A stretch of 6,420 nt of DNA. Source: a bacterium. Its GTDB lineage: Bacteria; Actinomycetota; Acidimicrobiia; Acidimicrobiales; CATQHL01. The notes under the pieces were generated by a model. It did no database searches and was not told the origin of the DNA. It worked only from the letters and a program-made list of their open reading frames with translations. Shown here one piece after another: positions 1 through 4,627 of this stretch. Where the stretch lies: contig JAPPKQ010000253.1 of NCBI GenBank assembly GCA_028819945.1, positions 1 through 6,420 on the forward strand. Reading direction: 5' to 3'. Each line of letters starts with the position of its first letter. Position 1 is the stretch's first letter. The position numbers and the translations under genes are program-made.

Positions 1-347
1 ACGATGACCATCCCGACGGTCTCCATCGTGAGGTCCCAGTACTCGTTGCCGAGCAGCCCGCAGACGGCGAGTGCGGCTGCGCTGCCGAGTCCCACGCGGA
101 CGTTCCGGGTGAGCGCTCCCACCAGGAAGAACAGCAGCAGAACCGCCGGCCACGGCAGCCAGTCCTGCAGCAGGTTGTCGATGATGAGTTCCAGCAGCTT
201 GTCGACGGGCCACTTGACGGCGTCCAGGAACCCCTTGATGTGAGTGGTCAACCAGAAGGTGATCTCCTCGGTCCACAGGCCGAAGGGGATCTCCCAGGTG
301 TCGAGGTTCTCGTTCTCCCAGAACTCAGCGGCGAGCGTGGATCTCAC
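1..347 (-). CDS. proW: Glycine betaine/proline ABC transporter permease, ProW/OpuAB type (partial, N-terminal part)
   Basis: This is the inner-membrane permease of a quaternary-amine (osmolyte) ABC importer. Its partners would be an OpuAA/ProV-type ATPase and an OpuAC/ProX-type binding protein, neither of which is in the window. About 115 codons are visible, and the C-terminal part lies beyond the left edge. The GTG start at 347-345 follows an AGGAG Shine-Dalgarno (revcomp of 356-360) by 8 bases. Seen: a hydrophilic, Trp-rich N-terminal region (residues 1-62, ending LLQDWLPW), a first membrane segment (about 64-79), a second (about 84-100), then YWDLTMETVGMVI at 103-115, which enters the next helix. 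Long amphipathic N-termini and the Y-W-x-x-x-M-E/Q-T motif are typical of ProW/OpuAB. The core permease domain with the EAA loop is not visible, so the substrate assignment rests on family resemblance. It lies 54 bases after the reductase gene on the same strand. Confidence 0.82.
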   Translation of the reverse strand, partial: MRSTLAAEFWENENLDTWEIPFGLWTEEITFWLTTHIKGFLDAVKWPVDKLLELIIDNLLQDWLPWPAVLLLFFLVGALTRNVRVGLGSAAALAVCGLLGNEYWDLTMETVGMVI

Positions 348-369
348 GGCGGGAACTCCTGGATGGAGT

Positions 370-402
370 AGCCGGCTCTCGGTCCCTCGAAGGGAGCCGG
401 CT
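370..402 (-). other. Stem-loop between the reductase gene and proW
   Basis: AGCCGGCTC (370-378) is the exact reverse complement of GAGCCGGCT (394-402), giving a 9-bp G/C-rich stem. The enclosed bases contain a second potential stem, CCCT (384-387) with AGGG (391-394). In the minus-strand transcript the hairpin begins within the TGA of the upstream gene and ends 9 bases before the proW Shine-Dalgarno. No T-tract follows. It could be a partial terminator, an mRNA-stability hairpin between cistrons, or a translation modulator for proW. The pairing is seen directly; the role is inferred. Confidence 0.45.
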
Positions 403-1544
403 CAGTAGACGCCGGGGAAGATGCGGTACTTCACCCGTGACCGGTACTCGGCCCACTTCTCGGGGCCGTACTTCTCGGCGCAGTACTCGTCGTCCTCGAG
501 TTGACGCCAGATGAAGAACCCGAAGATGAAGATCGTGTAGGTCCAGGCCCAGAGGTTGCCGAAGTGGCCGAAGACCAGGCCGATCGCCAGGGCGAGGGTC
601 CATTCACCCATGTAGTTGAAGTGGCGGGCCATGCCCCAGAAGCCGTTGACCAGGATCTTGCGTTCGCCGGCCTGGATGTACTCGGGCTCGATGACTCCCA
701 TGAACTTGCGGTCGGGCCAGCGCTTGAAGGTGTACTTCTGCATGTTGGTGCCACGTGAGATGCCCCAGCCCGCCAGGAACAGCACAGCGGTCCCGGCGAG
801 CCAGAAGGGCGTCCAGGCGGGGGAGAAGCCGGGGTCGGGGTGGGCGGCCATTCCCCACAGCGGGAGGATGAACAGCCATCCGTAGAAGATGAGCCCACCC
901 CAGAGCATCCGGAACCCGACCTGCTCGTGCATCATGTCGTAGGTGTAGAGCTGGACGCGCTCGTAGACGAAGTAATCCAGAACGTAGAACGTCAGGAACC
1001 CGGCGTAGAGGTAAACGCCCGGGTTGGCGTCGTCGCCGAACCGTCCGTGGTGGTAGGCGGCGCCGGACAGGGCGTTGAGCGCCCACATCGCCCCGCCGAC
1101 GACGTAGGTGTACATCTTGAGGTCGAAGCGGTCGTTGAAGAGGGAGAGCTCCCGGGTCCGCCCGGCCCACAGTCCCGCCAGCGGGTTCCTCGAGTCGCCG
1201 CGGGGCTGGCTGAACACCGCGGCGACGGCGATGAGGGCGCACAGGCCGGTGCCGCCGGCGAGCGCGTAGAGCGAGGAGCGGAAGAACCAGTCGCGCGGCA
1301 GCCCGGCGAACTCGACGGCCCACACGACCACCGCGATCACGAACACCAGCAGACCGTTCAGGCGGTATTTCCGGGGTTCGCCGGTTGCGGGATCGATGGC
1401 GTAGCCCGGGACCCGTATCGCCGGGAGCAGGACCTGCGCCAGGAAGAACGCCGCGAAGATAAACAGCGGGGTCAGAAATCCGAGAATCATCTCGGTCCCG
1501 GAGAGTTCGAGGAGGTGGTCGATGCCGAGCGATTCAGCCACCAC
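402..1544 (-). CDS. ERG4/ERG24-family sterol reductase-like integral membrane protein
   Basis: This resembles eukaryotic and bacterial delta-14/delta-24(24(1)) sterol reductases, which reduce C=C bonds in sterol rings or side chains with NADPH. The length of about 380 aa fits bacterial members. Numbered from the GTG at 1544, hydrophobic segments lie near 19-40, 65-81, 91-111, 145-160, 175-192, 210-232, 245-262 and 315-345. The C-terminal half carries the family's two best-conserved blocks: GFWGMARHFNYMGEW (residues 301-315; W303, R307, H308, N310, Y311), and W-R-x-x-E-D-D-E-x-C-x-x-K-Y-G (346-360), followed by W-x-x-Y and the ending YRIFPGVY. These match the second PROSITE sterol-reductase signature closely. 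The first signature (G-R-E-L-N-P-R) is only loosely represented, by AGRTRELSLFNDRFDLKMY. The open frame extends to a TTG at 1550, but the Shine-Dalgarno at 1551-1558 favours the GTG at 1544. The physiological substrate cannot be read from the sequence: sterol, another isoprenoid lipid, or something else. Confidence 0.8.
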   Translation of the reverse strand: MVAESLGIDHLLELSGTEMILGFLTPLFIFAAFFLAQVLLPAIRVPGYAIDPATGEPRKYRLNGLLVFVIAVVVWAVEFAGLPRDWFFRSSLYALAGGTGLCALIAVAAVFSQPRGDSRNPLAGLWAGRTRELSLFNDRFDLKMYTYVVGGAMWALNALSGAAYHHGRFGDDANPGVYLYAGFLTFYVLDYFVYERVQLYTYDMMHEQVGFRMLWGGLIFYGWLFILPLWGMAAHPDPGFSPAWTPFWLAGTAVLFLAGWGISRGTNMQKYTFKRWPDRKFMGVIEPEYIQAGERKILVNGFWGMARHFNYMGEWTLALAIGLVFGHFGNLWAWTYTIFIFGFFIWRQLEDDEYCAEKYGPEKWAEYRSRVKYRIFPGVY

Positions 1545-1550
1545 CTGCAA

Positions 1551-1558
1551 CCCCTTCC
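1551..1558 (-). promoter_or_regulatory. Shine-Dalgarno that selects the reductase start
   Basis: The minus strand reads GGAAGGGG immediately before TTG CAG GTG GTG. A TTG start at 1550 would abut this site with essentially no spacing. The GTG at 1544-1542 lies 8 bases from GGAAGG, so it is the better start. The GTG at 1541 is a second possibility. Confidence 0.6.
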
Positions 1559-1573
1559 GCCAGCGGCGCGGCC

Positions 1574-1579
1574 ACTATA
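1574..1579 (-). promoter_or_regulatory. Candidate -10 box upstream of the reductase gene
   Basis: The minus strand reads TATAGT (revcomp of 1574-1579), one mismatch from TATAAT and an AT-rich island in very GC-rich DNA. A transcript would start near 1567, leaving a leader of about 20 bases that holds the Shine-Dalgarno. No good -35 hexamer is seen 16-18 bases upstream. It suggests that the reductase, and perhaps proW, has its own promoter separate from azlCD. Confidence 0.45.
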
Positions 1580-1629
1580 GCGATCGGTGGCCTGCCGGCC
1601 GAGAAGGCCTGTCGTGATGGGCTGCGCGG

Positions 1630-1929
1630 TCAGGTGAGGGCCCGGACGGCGGCCGTGACGGCCATGGCCACGGCGACGACGAGGATCAGCGGGGCTTTGC
1701 GCCACACCGCCACGGCTCCGGCCGCCACGCCGGCGGCGCGGGCGTCGAGGGTGAGGGTGCCGGCGTCCTCGAAGGTCATGATCACGACGAGCGCGGCGAA
1801 CAGGGCGGCCGGCAGCAGGGTCACCGCCGGCCCCAGCCTGCGCTCGATGCGGCCTCCCACCTTCGAGATGCCGAGGGCCTTCAGGCCGTAGGAGCCGGCG
1901 ACGAGGGCGATCATCAGGGGCCAACTCAC
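1630..1929 (-). CDS. azlD: AzlD-family branched-chain amino-acid transport small subunit
   Basis: This is the small membrane subunit (99 aa, normal for AzlD/YgaH) that works with AzlC. AzlCD and the E. coli homologue YgaZH export branched-chain amino acids and analogues such as 4-azaleucine. Three to four hydrophobic segments are visible (residues about 5-20, 34-52, 62-77, 80-97). The central G-P-A-V-x-L-L-P-A-A-L-F-A-A-L stretch (33-47) matches the family's conserved P-x-A-V/L-L-A-A-L core, and the W-R-K-A-P-L-I-L segment near 76-83 matches its conserved basic-hydrophobic C-terminal helix start. The GTG start at 1929 overlaps the azlC stop in a GTGA junction (1926-1929), which implies translational coupling. 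The same frame is open further upstream through azlC, but only this part is coding. Confidence 0.88.
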   Translation of the reverse strand: MSWPLMIALVAGSYGLKALGISKVGGRIERRLGPAVTLLPAALFAALVVIMTFEDAGTLTLDARAAGVAAGAVAVWRKAPLILVVAVAMAVTAAVRALT

Positions 1930-2702
1930 GGCGCTGCGTCCGGTGTGTCGTCGCTGGTGCCGCCGGCGGCTGGTGGTTCCGTGCGGCGAGTCCGCACCCA
2001 CAGCGCGGGCGCCAGGGCCACGATCGACACCAGGATCGGGACGCCCGCCCCGGTGACCGGCACCACGCCCAGGGCGACCGCCGCTGCGGCCAGCGCCGCG
2101 ATCCGCCCCGCGGCCGTGCGCAGGTGGGGGGCCAGCAGCGCCACGAGGATTGCGGGGAAGGCGGCGTCGAGGCCCCAGGTCTCGGGGGTGCCGAGGACTG
2201 CGCCGAGCAGCGCCCCCGCCACCGAGCACGCGTTCCAGACCAGCCACAGGATGATGCCGGAGAACCAGAAGGCGCCGGCGGCGTCGCGGCGGTTGGTCCG
2301 GGCGGTGGAGATGGCGGTGGTCTCGTCGATCACGAACTGGGCGGCGCCGAGGCGTGCCGGCACCGAGGCGGGCAGGGAGCGGCGCATCACCGGCCCGTAG
2401 AGGGCGTTGCGGGCCGCCAGCAGCAGCGCCGATCCGACCGCAGCACCGCCGCTGCCCCCGTCGTTGATGACGCCGACCGCGGCGAACTGCGACGCTCCGG
2501 TGAACACCAGCGCCGACATCACCACGATCCGTGCCAGGTCGAACCCGGCCGCGTCGGCGACGACCCCGAAGGTCACGCCGGTCGGTGCCACCGCCAGGCT
2601 CACGATGACGCAGTCGCGCAGGTAGGGGCGCGACCCGTCGCTGGAGCCCAACCGGCCGATCAGTCCGGCGATCCAAGGAATTGTGCCGAAACGGGCCTTC
2701 AC
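1926..2702 (-). CDS. azlC: AzlC-family branched-chain amino-acid exporter large subunit
   Basis: This is the large subunit of an AzlCD/YgaZH-type branched-chain amino-acid exporter in the cytoplasmic membrane (258 aa; the family is usually about 230-250). Family landmarks occur in order: APTGVTFGVVADAAGF (39-54, the PxGxxFG block), S-A-L-V-F-T-G-A-S-Q-F (63-73), R-N-A-L-Y-G-P-V-M (98-106), D-E-T-T-A-I-S (126-132) and G-L-D-A-A-F-P-A-I-L-V-A-L-L-A-P (177-192). Several hydrophobic segments follow one another throughout. The last 20 residues are a hydrophilic Pro/Ala/Asp tail. The GTG start at 2702 is supported by a GGAGGG Shine-Dalgarno (revcomp of 2709-2714) with a 6-base spacer. The first 25 or so residues are outside the conserved core. 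It is the first gene of the minus-strand block and is coupled to azlD. Exact substrate range is inferred from the family. Confidence 0.92.
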   Translation of the reverse strand: MKARFGTIPWIAGLIGRLGSSDGSRPYLRDCVIVSLAVAPTGVTFGVVADAAGFDLARIVVMSALVFTGASQFAAVGVINDGGSGGAAVGSALLLAARNALYGPVMRRSLPASVPARLGAAQFVIDETTAISTARTNRRDAAGAFWFSGIILWLVWNACSVAGALLGAVLGTPETWGLDAAFPAILVALLAPHLRTAAGRIAALAAAAVALGVVPVTGAGVPILVSIVALAPALWVRTRRTEPPAAGGTSDDTPDAAP

Positions 2703-2724
2703 CCAGCGCCCTCCCGCGGGTCGG

Positions 2725-2745
2725 ACCTGAACGGGCTCAAGTCAA
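2725..2745 (-). promoter_or_regulatory. Candidate -35 and imperfect operator dyad upstream of azlC
   Basis: On the minus strand TTGACT (revcomp of 2740-2745) is a good -35-like hexamer. Overlapping it is an imperfect 18-base dyad, ACTTGAG-CCCG-TTCAGGT (5 of 7 arm positions pair; 2725-2742). A dyad just after the -35 is where MerR-type and some other regulators bind. However, no convincing -10 hexamer lies at 16-20 bases, so either the promoter is weak or the match is chance. Confidence 0.3.
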
Positions 2746-2985
2746 CACGGAGCGGGCCGCGACTCCCCAAGGCTCGTCGCAGCCGACCCGGCGAACTCGC
2801 TGCCGCACTCGTGGCCCGGGTTCGTCGACTCGGTCATCAGCGGTGCCGGCGCCATGCGCGCCGTCGTGAGCGCCGGCCTGATCGTCTTCGGGGTGCTGGT
2901 GCCGTTCCTGCCCGTGATCGCCGCGGTCATCGCCCTGATCTGGTGGCGGCGACGGCGTCGCCGGCGCCTGGATCTCAACTCCTGA
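2731..2985 (+). pseudogene. 5'-truncated remnant of a DUF4349-like membrane protein (C-terminal end)
   Basis: The frame that ends at TGA 2983-2985 reads as a typical membrane-anchor C-terminus. SWPGFVDSVISGAG (from about 2806) leads into a strong transmembrane segment, with LIVFGVLVPFLPVIAAVIAL at 2878-2937, then two Trp, seven consecutive Arg and LDLNS. This arrangement (W-P-x-F, amphipathic turn, V-L-L-P-W/F-L-P helix, poly-Arg tail) resembles the C-terminus of DUF4349 proteins, which normally have about 200 residues before it. Here the same frame meets a TGA at 2728-2730. There is no ATG, GTG or TTG before ATG 2854, and no purine-rich ribosome site precedes that ATG or the GTG at 2866. I therefore read it as a decapitated gene whose upstream part was replaced by the azlC block. 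The alternative is a 43-aa single-helix protein starting at 2854. The DUF4349 label is from resemblance only. Confidence 0.5.
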
Positions 2986-3014
2986 TGGAGCCCGGCACAG
3001 CCTCAGGGCGAGCC

Positions 3015-3047
3015 CGCGGCGTTCCTGGGCAGGATTGACCCGCCGCG
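3015..3047. terminator. Possible bidirectional terminator hairpin
   Basis: CGCGGCG (3015-3021) pairs exactly with CGCCGCG (3041-3047). The loop holds a small CCTG-GG-CAGG stem. It lies between the plus-strand remnant (ends 2985) and the convergent nuclease gene (ends 3088), where a shared terminator would be expected. No T-tract is present on either side, so the call is weak. Nothing else gene-like is seen between 2986 and 3087. Confidence 0.3.
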
Positions 3048-3087
3048 TCACGCACGGCTTCCCCCTCGACCAGCATCACCCTCAGCA

Positions 3088-4305
3088 TCAGCCCGGGGTG
3101 GTGGTCGTCAGCGAGAGTTGATGGCACGGGTCGCCGGGCTTCCCGGGGTGGGGCTCGGGTCGGGACGGTGTCCCCGTTCGATGGCGGTGGGTTCGGTGCC
3201 GGTCGTGTGGCGGCGGGCGCGTGGGTTGGTCGGCGGTGGGGGTGTCGGTTGGTGGTGCGAGGGTGAGTCGTCCGTCGGGGCGGCGGGCGACTTCTTCGCC
3301 GTGTCGGTGGACGCGTACTTGGTGACAGCGCCAGCAGAGCAGGCAGGTGTTCTCCAGTGTGGTCTCGCCGCCGTGTTTCCAGTGGCGGATGTGGTGGACC
3401 TGGCAGATGTTGTGGTGGGCGCCGCAGCCGATGCAGCCGCCGTCGCGGGCGATGAGCTGCTTGCGGAGCCAGGGGGGAATCTTGCGCTTGGAGCGGCCCA
3501 AGAGCGCGTCGCCGGTGTGCTTGTTGAAGATGCCCGGCAGGATCTTGGCGTCACAGGCCACCGCCAGGGCTTCGGCCTCGGTGAGCCGGGTGCCGTCGGC
3601 CAGGCGGGCATTGGTGATCTCGTCGCGGACTTGGTCGTAGTCAGCGAGCACGATCAGCTCGACGCCTGCCGGCACGCCGTTGCCGTCGTTGTGGCAGACG
3701 AGGTCAGCGAGGGCGTCGGCGAGGCGCTGCGGGTACGTGGGGCGGTTCCGGGAGTCCTCGCTGCGGAACAGCTCGTCGGACTTGGCCAGCAGGGCGTTGC
3801 GGACCTGATTGCCGACCAGCGGATCGAACTGGGCGAACAGGCGGAACATGCCGTCGGCCTCTTCGCTGATGGAGGCGCGCCGGCGGTGCCGCTGGCCCTC
3901 GCGGCGCCGTTCGAGTTCCTGCTCCCTGGTGCGCTCGTTCACGTGTTCGTTCAGGGTGCGGCGGAACAGGTCGTCGGGCTCGGACTCTGCGGCTTCGAGC
4001 AGGACACCGTGGTCCACCGGCGTCTCCCCGGCCGCATCCAGAATCAGGCTGGCGGCCTCAGGCGTTATCGCCCCCTCCGCCAGCTTCTCGGCGACACCCG
4101 GCGCCCACTCCAACTGCGCGGCGACCTTGACGGCCTTGCGGGCACCAGACCGGGGCCGCTTCTGCGTCCGCCGCAAAGTCTCCTCCGCCGCCGCTTCGCC
4201 CTCCCGGCGGGAGATCTCCGCGACCACGTCGGCCTCCAAAGCGGCCAGAGAGGCCCGCGCCCGGCCCATGAAGGCCAACCGCTCCTGCAACACCTCCAAG
4301 TCCAC
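3088..4305 (-). CDS. DUF222 (13E12-repeat family) HNH endonuclease-like protein
   Basis: About 405 aa from the GTG at 4305. The N-terminal two-thirds is a charged, helical DUF222 region, starting LEVLQERLAFMGRARASL and including the family-like LFAQFDPLVGNQVRNALLA (about residues 156-174) and ADALADLVC. An HNH nuclease domain follows at about 286-335: R-D-G-G-C-x-x-C (C291, C294), V-H-H-I (H304, H305), E-N-T (N319) and C-W-R-C-H (C324, C327, H328), then H333. The zinc-binding and catalytic-type residues are all present. The last His sits one residue further along than in the common HHxxVH ending. The final 60 or so residues are a low-complexity Pro/Thr/His/Arg tail. DUF222-HNH proteins are multicopy in many Actinobacteria and their biological role is unsettled. 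The frame is open to a GTG at 4590, but the added 95 residues are Cys/Arg-rich, resemble nothing I recognise and cross an inverted repeat. GTG 4293 and ATG 4269 are other possible starts. Confidence 0.85.
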   Translation of the reverse strand: MDLEVLQERLAFMGRARASLAALEADVVAEISRREGEAAAEETLRRTQKRPRSGARKAVKVAAQLEWAPGVAEKLAEGAITPEAASLILDAAGETPVDHGVLLEAAESEPDDLFRRTLNEHVNERTREQELERRREGQRHRRRASISEEADGMFRLFAQFDPLVGNQVRNALLAKSDELFRSEDSRNRPTYPQRLADALADLVCHNDGNGVPAGVELIVLADYDQVRDEITNARLADGTRLTEAEALAVACDAKILPGIFNKHTGDALLGRSKRKIPPWLRKQLIARDGGCIGCGAHHNICQVHHIRHWKHGGETTLENTCLLCWRCHQVRVHRHGEEVARRPDGRLTLAPPTDTPTADQPTRPPPHDRHRTHRHRTGTPSRPEPHPGKPGDPCHQLSLTTTTPG

Positions 4306-4412
4306 CTTCCCCCGGAACCGCCGACAACTGACCTGGCCCGAATCAGTGGCGGGGCGACCCGGTCGCGCATTGCGTGACGGCGCCAGATGCCCCGCGACGT
4401 GCCGCTCGTCCA

Positions 4413-4537
4413 GTGTCCTGAGCCGTTCGTTCGTGGGAGATGCCTGGTGAGGTCGACAAGTCCTCCAGCAGCGGTTCCGCGCCAAGGCGAACAGCCGAGG
4501 ACACGCCGTGTACCCACGAACTTGCAACTCAGGACAC
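4413..4537. repeat. Interrupted inverted repeat, 25-base arms around a 75-base centre
   Basis: The left arm (4413-4437) is GTGTCCTGAG, six unmatched bases, then GTTCGTGGG. The right arm (4513-4537) is CCCACGAAC, six bases (TTGCAA), then CTCAGGACAC. The 10-base and 9-base blocks are exact reverse complements, at identical spacing in both arms. The enclosed 75 bases can form a further bulged hairpin, with CTGG and AGG (4444-4452) pairing with CCTCCAG (4462-4468), and a third copy of AGGACACG lies at 4498-4505. It could be paired binding sites for a regulator, a structured leader of the HNH transcript, or the ends of a small decayed element. The repeat is seen directly; function is unknown. Confidence 0.65.
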
Positions 4538-4615
4538 GAGGAGGGCTTGACCTGTAGTTGAAGACGGCTCGCGACACTCGAGATCTGCACATCGGGGCGG
4601 GCGCGGGGCGACCGG

Positions 4616-4621
4616 TAGGCT
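4616..4621 (+). promoter_or_regulatory. Probable leaderless-transcript -10 box of lpdA
   Basis: TAGGCT fits the actinobacterial TANNNT -10 consensus. Its last T lies 7 bases before the G of the GTG start at 4628, the spacing expected when transcription begins on the start codon itself. No Shine-Dalgarno precedes the GTG, which supports a leaderless mRNA. No clear -35 is seen. Confidence 0.6.
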
Positions 4622-4627
4622 GGCCGC

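Larger units (their letters stand above)
4306..4627. other. Divergent intergenic region between the HNH gene and lpdA
   Basis: This stretch of about 320 bases separates the minus-strand nuclease from plus-strand lpdA. I see no convincing gene in it. The upstream extension of the nuclease frame uses codons rare elsewhere in the window (AGG, ACA, CGA, AGT, TGT). The region holds the inverted repeat at 4413-4537, a short palindrome ACACGCCGTGT (4501-4511), a TTGACC hexamer (4547-4552) without a matching -10, and the lpdA start-proximal promoter. Confidence 0.6.

Noticed and set aside
840..1580. 246-codon open frame on the plus strand opposite the reductase gene
   Set aside because: It is complementary to a membrane protein with conserved ERG4/ERG24 motifs. 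The product is acidic low complexity typical of antisense reading.
1583..1629. GGCC-rich short inverted repeats after azlD as a terminator
   Set aside because: Only 4-bp stems with no T-tract are seen. In DNA this GC-rich such matches are expected by chance.
1930..2676. Upstream extension of the azlD frame through azlC
   Set aside because: The extra residues are Arg/Gly/Pro shadow sequence. AzlD has normal length from the GTG at 1929 that overlaps the azlC stop.
2124..3038. 304-codon open frame on the plus strand across azlC and the remnant
   Set aside because: It is a shadow of azlC, and its downstream part is in a different frame from the membrane-anchor remnant.
3118..4377. 419-codon open frame on the plus strand opposite the HNH gene
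   Set aside because: The opposite strand carries a clear DUF222-HNH protein with intact motifs. The plus-strand translation is Gly/Val/Ala-rich and has no family features.
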